This document shows, in pieces, positions 35,105 to 52,125 of a stretch of 64,000 nucleotides of DNA. How positions within the stretch are numbered: position 1 is the first letter of the stretch; each line of letters opens with the position of its first letter. The DNA is taken from contig OZ025889.1 of assembly GCA_964019415.1 (NCBI GenBank), forward strand, positions 912,501 through 976,500, read 5' to 3'. The notes beneath the pieces were generated by a model. It ran no database searches. It saw nothing but the letters and a program-made list of their open reading frames with translations, and had not been told where the DNA came from. Position numbers and translations under genes: made by a program. Source of the DNA: Ianthella basta (Eukaryota; Porifera; Demospongiae; Verongiida; Ianthellidae).

Positions 35105-38100
35105 CTATCTCCTTGCACTGGTGAGATGTAGTACAAAACGGTTGAGGTAAAAAATAGCATCCAGTGCTGCACCACCACCCAGAGAGGTCATCTCAAGTGC
35201 TGTCATCAGTCTGTAGTATGTGACGTCAGAGAGTCGGCTGTATTCCACCCACTTGAGGAGTAGTTCATTGCCAAATTCACGCTCTTCGATTTGTGGTCTC
35301 CTTGAGTCAATTGCATCAATCTCATAGTCAGGGAGGCCGAGCAGTCTGCCAACCATTCTCCACACACACACCATCCTTCGGGAAAGGTCATTGAAGAGTT
35401 TCTGCCGTTCCTTTTGTAGAATGACTCTGTCCTTTGCTATACCAGGTAGACCTACGCATGGCAGGAGAGTGGGATGGTTGGCATGCAACCAGGTCGTGAA
35501 GAGAGTTGAAAGGAGAAGATCACGGTCTGCTTCTGTTAGTGTCTCAGAACTGGCCTCTTTGGTTGACTGTGACAAGAACTCTGATTGCCTGTAGCTCCTC
35601 AGGATGGGGACCAGATCATCGGATCTACCAATTTCATCTAAGCCTACCAGTACCTTGCCAAAAGTGAGTGCCTGTCCACTCCTGCTTGCACGTTTGAACA
35701 TCTTATATGCTCTCTCCCCAACATTGAGAGCACTCCCTGCAGTGTAGCCCGACATGACTTGATCTATCGTGCATTGTTGAAGACCAAGGTATCCTCCAAG
35801 TCTGACCAACTGGTCTCCTGGTAGAATGATGGAGAGCAGGGCAAGGACATAGCGATCTCTTTCCCACTGTATGGTTGGAGGGAGGGGCTCTGAAGGAGCA
35901 CCCTGTGTGGTGATGGAGGCAGTGTGACCTGCATGAGAGGGAGGTAAAGTCATAGAGTGCACATACTGCAGACTAAGGGTCAGCAATTCTTAAGTATACA
36001 CAGTTAGTTAATTTTGGCTTTTATATAATGCCAAATGCATGGTTTTGGTGCATTGACTATAGGGGAGATGAAACACCAAGGTTTTCAGTATCAGACGTCA
36101 CGCTCGTGACGTCTATTTATGAATGTGCCGGCTCAAAATGGCGTCTCCTATCTTAATGTATTAGCGCGCTTCGGCAAAACTAGCCGAACCGTGGCAAAGA
36201 AGAACAATTGAAGGCCATGGATAAGCTGTTATCAAAGACTGTACAGAAAAGTATACGTATCCAGTGTCATTCAAATGAATTTTGCTTGTTTTCAAGGCAG
36301 ACTGGAACAGCTCTGCACAAAGTTGCAGACAGTCAATGAGATAATTAGCTTAATGAGCCATAATACCGAGATACTGGTGTGTTCAGTAAATTGGTATTAA
36401 TGACAGATTGGTCGTTCTGCTACTCTCTGTCTAGTCTGGCTAGCTAGACCGTCCCGATTACACCCAGGGTGCTTAGAAGGGAGGGGACGGTCTAGCGGGG
36501 ATAGAGATTAGTTCACACCTTTTTGACCAATCAGATGCGTTTGCCACAAGTTCGTGGCAATGATATTCATGACCTTAGTTGTTGCTGCTAGGTGTGGGAA
36601 CTGTATAATTGGAGGTGTGACACAGATAACCCAAAGGTGTGAACTAATCGCTATCCCTGCTAGACCGTCCCTTCCCTTCTGCGCACCTGGTGCTTATTGG
36701 GACGGTCTAGCTAGCCAGACTACTCTCTGTCTAAATCAGCTAATCCTGCACCCTTACATACATACCTTGGAGCTGGTGTTCTGTTGGACCATTTGACGTG
36801 TTGACACCCTTCACACTTTGTGGTCCCACTTGACAGGTGAGGTAGCAGTGAGCTGTAGGCCAGGAGCCATCCACTGTCACTGGGTGGTGGAGGGGGAGGG
36901 AGGCTCCTCTGTTGTGCACTGTGGCCAGTGACCCTGGGAGGAGGGCAGTCATTTTGGTGCCTTCTTCCAGCAACTGAGTCACGGTTGTGAGGTGTTTGAG
37001 CAAAATCTACACAAAGATGCAGTAGACAAGTAGCTCTGTCATGCCAAATTTGGGCCCCCCCATAATTAGGCCCCCTGCAGAACCGAAACAGTAACCGAAA
37101 TGGTTCCCCCTCTGCTAAATCACCAGCGCCAGCGCAGACTAACAATCAAATTTGTCATGTACTTGTACCCTAACATCTTTCCCAAGTTGGGACACATTCT
37201 CAATCCAGGATAACATGTTTCGTTCAATGAAAGGCAATTTCGTTTATTGGATGGGCGGTTTGGTTCAATTTTAAGCAATTTTGTTCAATGAATAGATGAT
37301 TTCAGCTGATATGTCTTCGCTGTGCGCTCAACATCCACCACAACAATGAATATTGGGAGACGAAAGAGACTTTGCCACTAAGGCAGAACCCTTACAGCAG
37401 CCATTTTCTGCCGTTTTTGACCCGGCAGAACCATTTCAGCGGGGGAACTTTTACGCCACGACAGCTCCACAACAGATCATCGACCTCTATGCACACAAGT
37501 TCAAGCACACAAACATGCACACTCACACACACTCACACACATGCACACACACACACACGTACACACACACACACACACACACTGCACCTCTCCCGCACAT
37601 ACGTACCTCTTTCATACTCAGTTCCACTCTCCACTCTTGAATTGAGGAGGGCTCACTGTGCAATCGAATCAGTTGTAGATGCACATCCAGGTGAAAGGAC
37701 ACAGTGCGAATCTCACGTTTCCTCCGCCTTGGGCACTCTACCAGTTCCTACAAGGCATAGCCACAGTTATGGCATACACAATATTTGAATCTTTACAAAT
37801 GACAACTCAGTACAGTGGAACCTGTCTAAGACAACCTCCTGTGGGCCAGTTCTAATTAAGTTTTATAGAGACGTGGCTGCTCTACAGAGGTACATTGCAA
37901 TGTTTAGTACTGTTGTAAATTCCTGAGTGGCTAGGGAACTGATTCATGCTTGAAAATCTTGACGAGACACTAGCCGAAAAGAAGCCTTCATCATTACTGA
38001 TGAAGGCTTCCATAGGAAGCCGAAACATCTAAATCAAGTTTTCGGCTAGTGTCTTGTCAAGATTTTCAAGCAATGTTTAGTGCTATTTGGGGCCAAAGTG

Positions 38101-40658
38101 GCTGGGTGTTTTAGAGAGGTGGCTGCCTAACTCAGTGACCATCTTAGACAGGTTTCACTGTACAGAGGAATGCAAGATTTCCAGGTTGCAAAGGTCACTG
38201 TGTAACATACATTGACCAAATAGCCGCCTTACAAGCCAGACTGCCATTTTGTAGACTCCGCCTACCTCAACAAAATGGCAGTCTGGCTCATGAGACTGCC
38301 AAGCATCAAGGGCTACAGGTGAATATGTAACCAAATATGGGCAGTCTGTAAGAAGTGCAACGTGTACAGTGATGATAACTGTACCTTGAGTGTGCTGTGC
38401 AGGAGTGGAGCAAAAACGATCTCGGCTGTCCACTTCTCCAGCTTGCGTCTGCCAACAGGCTGACAGACACAGGCCACGACAGCTTTATCTACTGACGTTT
38501 CATTGACAGGCTCTTGCTGCAGTTCTGTAGGCTGGTCAACCTCCATTGCTTCTTCCTCGTCGTTTTTGTCACTTGCATCTTGGCGTATGAGTACTTGGTT
38601 AGTGCAGGCATCTTGGCGAATAAGTGCTTGACGACGCTCCTCTGCTGATGCCTCACTGCTGGTTTTCTTCATTTCATAGTATAACTCTCTCTTCTTGGCT
38701 GCAGAGGGGTTTTCTGACTCTTGTGACATCTGCTTCAGTAGCTTTGGGAGATCACGAGGGCTGGCAGAGTGATTCTTCTCGAGGCTGTTGGAAATGCACA
38801 GTTTTTTTGTGACCTTTCTGACGTGAAGTGCACCTTCAAACCTCTTCTTCTTCGGGGTGTGTATGACACAGAACTTGCTGAAGTGGCGTACAGGGATGTT
38901 GACATATGCGTAGCCCTCACTGAAGAGGGCCTGCTCCTCCACCTCCACCTTCCCTCTCCTTTCGGACACGACAACGGCTGTGGAGAAGTCTTTTGGTGAG
39001 CATCCTCCAAATGACAAACAGTGTGAGAGTTCAATCCACACATCAGAGTGGAACTTGCTAGACTTTACTCCATCTGAGGTATCTACCAACTTGGCTTCAA
39101 ACTCAAACACACTACTGCAAAGGACAGAGCCTTCAAAATGGGAGAGGAATTCTTGGGTCTCTGCCTCCTCTGTTACCAACCGAAAGGAGACCTTCACTTG
39201 CTCCTCCCCCAAAATGGCTCCAGCAGGGATGTACACCGTCACTCCATAGACAGGTGAGTACAGGACACCACCAGTGGAGGAGAAAATGGCCGACGGGTTG
39301 TCATCAAGGGGATAGTGGTACTTGAATGGAGGCAAGGATGGTGTGGTCAATACTGTCCAAAGATAAAGAAGTAAAATGCTCACAATGAAACATGCACCAG
39401 TTAGCTACACACATCAGACCAACATGCAAGTGTCTACCCAGGCCATCTGTGATACTTAGCTGGGACATACAGGAAGGACCCACCACTGTTCCCACACACA
39501 CCCAAAACAGTGCACACCCTGTAACTCTACATGAAGATAGGAGACAGGTGAACGATCAAACTATCAGCATGGAAGCACTCAGATCAGTCGGAACTGGTCC
39601 AGTTTGACATGACAATTACTGCTACCAGTCAACCCACTATGATGCTTTGATTAGCCATGCCTGCAACTTCCCAACACATTGCACAAGTAGGAAAGCACAA
39701 GCCCTCGCGGATGTTGTTGGGACCTAGCCAACGTGCTGCATGGTATGGCTACATGCTGATGTTTGCACACATGTATGGCTGTCTCCACCACATTCCAGAA
39801 CAACACTGCTCTGCAAGTGTCATGCTAAGTCATTTATTTGCTGCGAGTGCAAATTCTATGACTTCCAGAAGCTGTGCAAGAAGCAACTAAGCTAATCTTC
39901 CATTGGAACAATACTCTGTGTTTCGTGCACCCACCTATTATTATATATAAAATACAGTACTAATTCACATAAAGTTCGTGCACATGTGCAAACAGCAGTG
40001 TCCAGGCTATCTTCACTGCCCCCACTAATTACAGGGGATACCCTCGGTTCAAGGCTAACATGCACAGTGTTGTAAATGAACACACATACCCTGTGCAGTC
40101 TGTGTACTGGGAACATCTTCAACAACTGGGATGATCGTTGCGACAGATGTAGTGTCTATGAGTGACAAAGATTGAAAGTAAAATATTGCCCAACAAAGAC
40201 ATTTTGCTTCTCCAGCTCCACAAACAGATAAATAAGGAACTACAACAGAACACTCTATAGTTGCAACAGTTCACAGGCAGCCATTTGTTCACACTCCTAT
40301 TCTCTAGGTATAGCATGCACTTGGTGAACTGACCGCTTTTAGCTGACTCCTGCAATGATGACAGATTAGACTGAAGTGTTTCGGCGAAGCGGACATTCTG
40401 TTTAATACCTGTGTCCTCAAATAGCTTAACCACACTGTCTGGCGTGATACTCTTGCCACCCCCATACAATTTGTTGTAGACAAAACTCCTTTTTGACTCC
40501 TCATCTGCATTCTTCAAATACTTCATCTCCTTCTTCTTTAGCATTTTGCTCTGCTCTATTGCAGAGATGATGGAGTCGATGTCCATTGCAACAGAGTGAA
40601 AAGAGTCTTTAACGGCAAACATCAAGTCCTGGACAGTCAACTGCCCCACAGCAGCCAT
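35105..40658 (-). CDS. Gene V: CARD-like/ZU5/UPA-like/Death-Death protein, 854 aa
   Basis: Exons: N1 40658-40334, L 40155-40090, Z 39352-38385, U1 37747-37607, U2 37006-36766, D 35928-35105; total 2565 nt, open. N1 (MAAVGQLTVQDLMF, 108 aa) is of the gene I type rather than the III/IV type. D is nearly identical to that of gene III, so the gene is a mosaic. ZU5 spans roughly residues 145-295 (GGVLYSPVYGVTVYIPAGAI). The second Death domain keeps the W and LLGLPDYEI core. No C exon lies upstream before gene VI. The U2-D intron carries an extra 291-bp MITE (36432-36722). Confidence 0.8.
36432..36722. mobile_element. 291-bp MITE, TAG...CTA ends, 9-bp target duplication
   Basis: Ends TAGTCTGGCTAGCTAGACC and its reverse complement extend to arms of about 80 bp. 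The duplicated target ctctctgtc lies at 36423-36431 and 36723-36731. Genes II and IV have the unoccupied site (gctactctctgtctaaatc near 7568 and 27340), which proves insertion. It shares the TAG start and 9-bp duplication with 1370-2097 and 59975-60067. Confidence 0.85.
37813..38160. mobile_element. TA-flanked MITE with complete nested palindrome (gene V copy)
   Basis: The outer element is as at 8720-8894. The nested element 37948-38071 is nearly a perfect inverted repeat (gcttgaaaatcttgac ... gtcaagattttcaagc, with cactagccgaaaa arms). Gene IV has only its right half. Confidence 0.65.
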
Positions 40659-41895
40659 GTTGAAGATAACTAGTCCATATGTATGTCAAATCAGGGAATC
40701 TGGAAAGTTGAGTATAACAAAAATTATACACCCTCATAATAATAATAAGATAGCTAAGTTACCACATTGAGATGTCACTGCAGGATGGACTAAATCTTGG
40801 GACAGTTATACGTATATCGCTGCGGTGTCCGATGTTAATATAAAATCAACGCCATCTAGCCCCTAGAACTAATATAAAAGTGCGTTGGTACTACTAAAGT
40901 GCTGAGCTGGCAAACGCGTCAGACTGAGGCTCATGATCAAACGTCTCACTACACGACTAACAAACACACAAACCTCTGTCTGTGACTTCCCATATGTATC
41001 TTGGTTTCTACCCGTGCCTGAGGTTCATAAATCTCCCTTCGGGGTAGGACAACATTAGCTAGCTAGCTAGCTACGTATGATCCGAAGTAAACTCTCCTTG
41101 AAATGTAAGCCCTGACTATCACAGACCGGTGTCGGTCTTACGTTCGAAGTAATATCTTACCTGGAATACAAATCAATCCTTGATGAGAGCGTATTTGTCC
41201 CCGCTCAAGCTACGTGGTCATCTCCGATGTCATCCTCTTCAACATCCACAATAATCAATCGGGGAAACCGTGGTGTGGAAGGGAACTTCCCTGTGCGTGT
41301 GCTATAGCGTTAACGTTTGTGTGCGTTGCTGCGCGTCTTATACAATATCAATCAATATCAATTATTTTCAAGTACTAGTGCCTCATGTGCTAGGCACACT
41401 AGGACAACTGCCCCGCATGCAGCACTAGATACACAGTGTCATTCGTTGTAAAAGGGAAAACACCAGATGAAAGGTACAGGATAAAATTATATCAGGTAGC
41501 TAACGTAGATAAGAAGTGACCTTTGTACACCGAGAAGAAACCAAGGCGCAGCTCAGGAGTACAAACAGAATAAAATGTTCTGCAGCTAACTTGTCTTTTA
41601 AATGCCTGCCCCCACTATGTAGCGCAGCACAAGCTAAGAGCGACTAGCTATGATATAGCTATTTCTGATTTGAAAATGTTAGCTAGTGGAAACAAATCAA
41701 TACAAACAGCTCATGCAAGGATTTAATCACACAGTGTGTTGTTGTGTTACAGGTATTACTGAACCTGTCAACAGTTAACAGTCAAACTTAAGAACCCAAA
41801 AATGACCTGCAGTGCAATATCTATGCTGCTGTATATATTGCTAATTGAATTTTTGATTGGATGAAACAAGTACTGTACAAAGAGTTAAGGTGTAG
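40659..41895. other. Spacer between genes V and VI
   Basis: This is the upstream flank of gene V. It has no C exon, no repeat with clear ends and no conserved ORF. The gene V promoter should be just right of 40658. Confidence 0.45.
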
Positions 41896-44800
41896 CTATC
41901 TCCTTGCCCTGGCGAGGTGTAGTATAAAATGGTTGAGGTAAAAAATAGCATCCAGTGCTGCACTCCCGCCCAGAGAGGTCATCTCAAGTGCTGTCATCAG
42001 TCTGTAGTATGTGATGTCAGAAGGTCGGCTGTATTCCACCCACTTGAGGAGTAGTTGGTAGCATGATTCACACTCTCTGTCTCCTGACCTCCTGCCTTCA
42101 ATGTCAGCAGCCTCAATCTCATAGTCAGGGAGGCCGAGCAGTCTGCCAACCATTCTCCAGACACACACCATCCTTCGTGAAATACCGTTAAAAAGTACCT
42201 GCTGTTCCTCAGGTAGAATGACTCTGTCCTTAGCTATACCAGGTAGACTTACGCGTGGCAGGAGAGTGGGATGGTTGGCATGCAACCAGGTGATAAAGAG
42301 AGTTGAAGAGAGGTCATAACTGTATGCTCCTGCTTTTATCTCAGAGCTGCCGTTGAAAGTTTCCCATTTAAGAAGTGCCTGCCTGTAACTTCTCATGATG
42401 GGGACCAGATCATCAGATCGACCAATTTCATCGAGGCCTACCAGTACCTTGCCAAATGTGAGTGGTTGCCCACTCCTGCTTGCACGTCTGAACATCTCAT
42501 AAGCTCTCTCCCCAACATTGAGAGCACTCCCTGCAGTGTAGCCCGACATGACTTGATCTGTCTTAAGACGTGAGAGGCCAAGATATTCTCCGAGTGTGAC
42601 CAACTGGTCCTCTGGTACCATGATGGAGAGCAGGGCAAGGACATAGCGGTCTCTTTCCAACTGTATGCTGTTGGTGGTGGGAGGGGTTGGAGGGAGGGGC
42701 TCTAGAGGAGTACCCTGTATGGGATCCAAGGCAGTGTGGCCTGCATGAGAGGGATAGTAAAGTTGCAGTCAATCCTGTAGAATGCAGTATCAGTGCATGG
42801 CTTTACTGGCTTATTTTCATGTGGGTCTTCATCTATTAATAAATGTACTGTGGAGGCTGGCTGCTATAGAGAGGTGTTTGCAATACACACATACCTGTGT
42901 TGTTATGTACTATGAGAACGTATTTCTCTATAGCATGCATAACAAGATTAGAGGATCGCTAACTCTGGTGTTGCCCTGCCTCCTTACCATGTGACTGGTG
43001 TTCTGATACACCATTTGACTCCAAAGTGCTGACAGCAACAGTCGACTGCGTTGTCTTAGGGCTCACTCCAACACTCTCCCGGCAATCTGCTTCACAAGTG
43101 AGGTAGCAGTGAGCTGTAGGCCAGGAGCCCTCCACTGTTACTGGGTGGTGGAGGGGGAGGGAGGCTCCTCTGTTGTGCACTGTGACCAGGGACTTTGGGA
43201 GGAAGGTGGAGACTGTGGTAGATGTATTGTCTTCTTCCAGCAACTGAGTCACCAGTGTGAGGTGCTCAAGCAAAATCTGTATAACAATGTGTTCAAAGCT
43301 AAGACCACTTACAACAGCTGCCCGACACACAGATCACATGCACTGCAGTGAAGTGTGGACATTCCTATGCTCCATATTAGTACAAGCATATATACCTCTT
43401 TTGTGCTCAGCTCCACTCTCCATCCTTGAATTGAGGAAGGCTCACTGTGCAAACGAATCAGCTGTAGACACATTTCCAGGCGAAAGGCTACAGTGTCAAT
43501 CTCATTCTTCAGCCACTTTTGGCACATTGCCAAATCCTACAAGTCATTGATCATGAGTTCAAACACATACATATACTTCTTATTTCTTTTGATATATGGA
43601 AGACACCCTATATACGTACTTCACCGACCACCATCTCCCATGCATGCACTGTATACGTACATGGGCTATATGATATTACGTATATGTATTGGCCAAGCTA
43701 TTGAGCTAAGCATGCAGTCAGTATTGAGAAGTTAGTCACTGTTTGGATACAGTGTATATATCTGTACCTTGAGTGCTTTGTGGAGGAGAGGAGCAAAGAT
43801 GATCTCGGCTGTCCACCTCTCCATCTTGTGTCTGTCAACAGGCTGACAGACACAGGCCATGACAGATACTGATGCCGTATTGAGGGGCTCTTGTTGTAAT
43901 GCTGCACAGGATGCAGTGCTGACTGGTGCAGGTTGATCGACCTTGATTGCATGCCCATCACACTGAGGATCAAAGCCATTGCAAGTTTCTTGGACGATAC
44001 AGCCTTGATGTCTTCCTTCTGCTGATGCTTCACTGATAGTTTTAATCATCTCAATGTACCTTGATCTTGTCATTGTTGCACTTGAGCATGTTCCTGCCTC
44101 CATCATCTTCTGTTTCAGCTGCTTGCAGTGGGCATGAGGATGGACAGCTTGTTCATCATCGAACTTGTCAGAAATACTCAGTTTTTGCATAAGTGTCGTC
44201 AAATGAGACACTGTAGTCTGCCCTTTGGCGGCACCAAGCCTCTTCCTTGGCAAATGAGTCACACAGAACCTGCTGAAGTGGCGTACAGGAAGGTTGACAT
44301 ATGGGTAGCCCTCACTGAAGAGGGCCTGCTCCTCCACCTCCACCTTCCCTCTACTTTCAGAAACAACAAAGGCTGTGGAGAAGTCTTTCAGTGAGCATCC
44401 TCTGAATGACAAACAGTGTGGCAGCTCAATCCACACATGAGAGTGGAACTTGCTAACCTCCTCTCCACCTGGAGCACCTACCAACTTGGCCTCAAACTCA
44501 TACACGCTACTGCAAAGGACAGAGCCCTCAAATACAGGATGGGAGAGGAATGTTTGGATTTCTGCCTTCTCCTTTACCAACCGAAAGGAGACCTCCACTT
44601 GCTCCTCCCCCAAAATGGCACCATCAGGGATGTGCACTGTCACTCCATAGACAGGTGAGTACAGGACACCACCAGTGGAGGAGAAAGTGGCCGACGGGTC
44701 GTCATCAAGTGAACAGTGGTACTTGAATGGAGGCAAGGATGGTGTGGTCAACACTGCCAAAGAAAGGAAGGCAACATTTAGATGGAAATATATATGCACT

Positions 44801-45462
44801 GGTAGCATGGCACCTCACAATGACATGCAAGGCACAGTGTTAGTACTGCAAGCAAACCTACCCTGATCCGTCTGTGCAGTAGAGGTAACGTCAACAGCGC
44901 TAGCCAGGATGGTTGTTGCAGCAGATGTAGCAACTATGTACAGGAAGAAACAACCATTGACTTGAACATTCCATGTGCATGCATGTCTATACCTTTCTGG
45001 AGTGCACCAAATAAATACAATGGGAGTTGTTTAATCAATGCAGGCATTGTCATTTTATAAAATCAACATAATCATATCTGCAGTCCTCATATAATCCTAT
45101 TCCTAAAGTATGTACATTGCTTTTGTGTATACGTAGTACCAACCGAATGTAGCTGTTTTCTGCAATGATGACAAAGTAGACTGAAGTACTTTGGAGAATT
45201 TGACATTCTGCTGATTTTCAGTCTCTGTAAACAGCTCAACCAGACTCTCTGCAGACAGCTGATCAGCAAAGTACAACTTATCGTAGACAAAACTCTTCCT
45301 TGCAGTCTCATCTACTCGTCGTAGTAGCTTCTTCTCTTTCTTCTTCAGCAATTGGCTCTGGTCCATTGCAGAAATGAGGGATTCAATGTCCACTCTGTAG
45401 TGAAAAGAGTCTCTAAAGGGAAACAGCAAGTCCTTGGTGGTCAGCTGCCCCACATCAGCCAT
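41896..45462 (-). CDS. Gene VI: CARD-like/ZU5/UPA-like/Death-Death protein, 883 aa
   Basis: Exons: N1 45462-45144, L 44933-44862 (24 codons), Z 44753-43768, U1 43536-43396, U2 43276-42988, D 42740-41896; 2652 nt, open. This is the most divergent and most compact member (3.6 kb). Its introns lack the CA tracts and MITEs of II to V. The start is the ATG of MADVGQLTTKDLLF; a longer frame upstream has no ATG. The ZU5 core is GGVLYSPVYGVTVHIPDGAI. The linker after it differs completely from the others, and U2 is 16 codons longer. Both Death domains are kept (EDQLVTLGEYLGLSRLKTDQ and VWRMVGRLLGLPDYEIEA). It probably resembles the founder of the array. Confidence 0.8.
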
Positions 45463-46734
45463 TTTGGAGAGTGCTTGCAGACTGCAGCTGTTCGTCACAT
45501 CTATAGGTCTGTGGAAGCTGGAGGATAAATCATATCATAATTACTGTAAGTAATGTTTACCACATTCTATGGTATTTTCCATGAATTAATATTATAATAA
45601 TACAGTAAACTTGAAGTCACTATACGTAGTCTACAGTAGCAACATCATTGCATTAACATGAGATGCAGTTATGTAGCTATGCTATATAAATGTAACCCTA
45701 CAGTGCATGCATGCGCAGTAGGGTTCAATATAGCATACCACATGCATGTGTACACATAATTATACATGTACATATTACTAGGCTCTTATGTATATTATAT
45801 ATACGTACGCACTTGTAAAGGTGTATTATATAGTGGACTCTATAGTCCTACAATACCTTAAGTATAAGGTGGATGCCAGCCGGGGCTATCTGAAAGCTGA
45901 AGGGCTGGCCATTTTGATTGCCCATAACCTAACAACCATTAATGCTGCAACCATGAATCTTTCAAGGTTCACAAACCTAGTTGTCTTATCTATGAATCGT
46001 AGTTGGCCAATTCTCTTCTGTAAGCTATCAATCCATGGAATGCTTGAAGGGATCACTGTTAACTACACTATATACACAGTTCAACATGTACAGGTTCTAT
46101 ACAATTAAACAAAACCTACAAGATATAGCTGAACTAAACCACTCTAGCCCCTCCAATATATAATATATATATATGCCACTTTAAAGCACACAAATGGCCA
46201 TGGCTACATAATTATTTATAGGCCGCTCATAGCCTTATATAGATATAGCTTACCAGTAAGTATTATACTCCACTCCTTGTACTGTAGCTACAAGACTCTC
46301 AATCTGCTGAGTGTATGAAAGTTGTTCTCAATCTCTCTATACCAGCTGTACACGTGATCAGGGAGGGGATCCTCTCAGTAAGGGACCGGAATCACAGTGA
46401 AAGTGCTTGCCCATTAGCATTTACAGTGGCACACGTCATGCATACCTTTTCACTTTCTATTACATGTATCATCAGATCCTGCAGCTAGTAGTGCTATTAC
46501 TACATATTAATTTCCCCGTACAAACTGCAGCATCAACTCTATATAAAGGGCAAAAACTGAGTCATTTTATTATAATTTTTATGTACAGTGAAAGTGATGA
46601 TGAAAATATTCAGTTAAAGCACATACAGGAAACAGCAATGAGAAATAACGGGCCTCAAAATTGTGGGGCCACATTGGCTGAAACCATCGTGAGGGTACTT
46701 GCCCAAAAACATGTGAAAGTGAAGACTGAACGTT
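45463..46734. other. Intergenic region between gene VI and TPK1
   Basis: AT-rich, with gcatgc-rich and tatata tracts. I see no conserved ORF or repeat family. It holds the promoter of gene VI and the 3' flank of TPK1. Confidence 0.45.
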
Positions 46735-51075
<4,341 letters not shown>

Positions 51076-51479
51076 CAGGATGGACTCTTCCTGTCTTAAC
51101 CACACTTTAGCTAGCTCCCACTTATTATCAGCGCGAGGAGCGAACAGGAGGCCAATCTCAGCCGGTGCTGGACACGACTCAAATCGGATCCGCGACGCCA
51201 CCAACGGGTACAAAAATGGCCGATTATTCCCAAAAACTTGTTACGTAACTAGAATAAACTACGTAGCTAGAATAAACGCTGCATCCCGGGAGGGGCTTCA
51301 TCGAACCAGTTCACCAGTTGCTTCGCTGCAGTATACGAAATTGCCAACCTCTTGTGCAAAAAAAGGGTGTCAAGTTTAGCCGCACAGTCGAGCACAACCG
51401 AAGGAGGAGGTACAATTTGTGCTATTTATACCTCACTTCATTGCGCCGAGTAAATAAAGATGTGAAAAAACATTTCTAT

Positions 51480-51550
51480 CCCTGCGCTCGAACCGGGATC
51501 TTGGGATTACAAATCGGCTGACTTACTAATGCTTCGATGCTGACTACACT
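51480..51550 (-). other. tRNA-like (Thr-type) fragment, possible SINE head
   Basis: On the minus strand there is an A-box-like tagtcagcatcg, an anticodon-loop-like tttgtaa and a B-box-like ggttcgagcgc at plausible spacing. The T and acceptor stems pair poorly, so this is not a working tRNA. A tRNA-derived SINE remnant or chance are both possible. Confidence 0.25.
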
Positions 51551-51652
51551 CACGATATACAAAAAATGGCCGACACATATAAATTCGATATCGAGCCAAA
51601 CACCACTCCGTGAGTGATGAATATCACTTTACGCCTATGTAGCAATGTCTTG

Positions 51653-52125
51653 TAACCACATGGGATTAGGTCAACAGTAGTTTGTAGTATTGACACCAAT
51701 CCCATGTGGTTATGCAATCCTCAATGTCATGTGACCACATGGGATTGGGCGAACAGTAGTTTCACTGTATTGACCCAATCCCATGTGGTTATGCAATTCT
51801 CAATGTCATGTGACCACATGGGATTGGGCGAACAGTAGTTTCACTGTATTGACCCAATCCCATGTGGTTATGCAATCCACAATGTCATGTGATCACATGG
51901 GATTGGGTGAACAGTAGGTTCACTGTATTGACACCAATCCCATGTGGTTATGCAATCCACAATGTCATGTGATCACATGGGATTGGGTGAACAGTAGGTT
52001 CACTGTATTGACCCAATCCCATGTGGTTATGCAATCCTCAATGTCATGTGACCACATGGGATTGGGTCAACAGTAGCTTCACTGTATTGACCCAATCCCA
52101 TGTAGCTATGCAATCCACAATGTCA
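51653..52125. repeat. 79-bp minisatellite of hairpin units, 6 copies
   Basis: Each unit holds accacatgggattggg and, about 28 bp on, its reverse complement cccaatcccatgtggt, so every unit can fold into a 16-bp stem. Units start at 51655, 51734, 51813, 51892, 51972 and 52051. The middle of the unit (gaacagtagtttcactgtat) is as conserved as the arms. Confidence 0.9.

Noticed and set aside
45103-45498. Upstream extension of gene VI N1
   Set aside because: No ATG in the extension; MADVGQL at 45462 aligns with the starts of genes I, III, IV and V.
45788-46108. 106-codon plus-strand ORF left of TPK1
   Set aside because: AT-rich, no recognisable motif, no splice context, single copy.
51653-52125. 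CRISPR array
   Set aside because: Repeat-spacer appearance, but the supposed spacers are as conserved as the repeats and the genome is eukaryotic.
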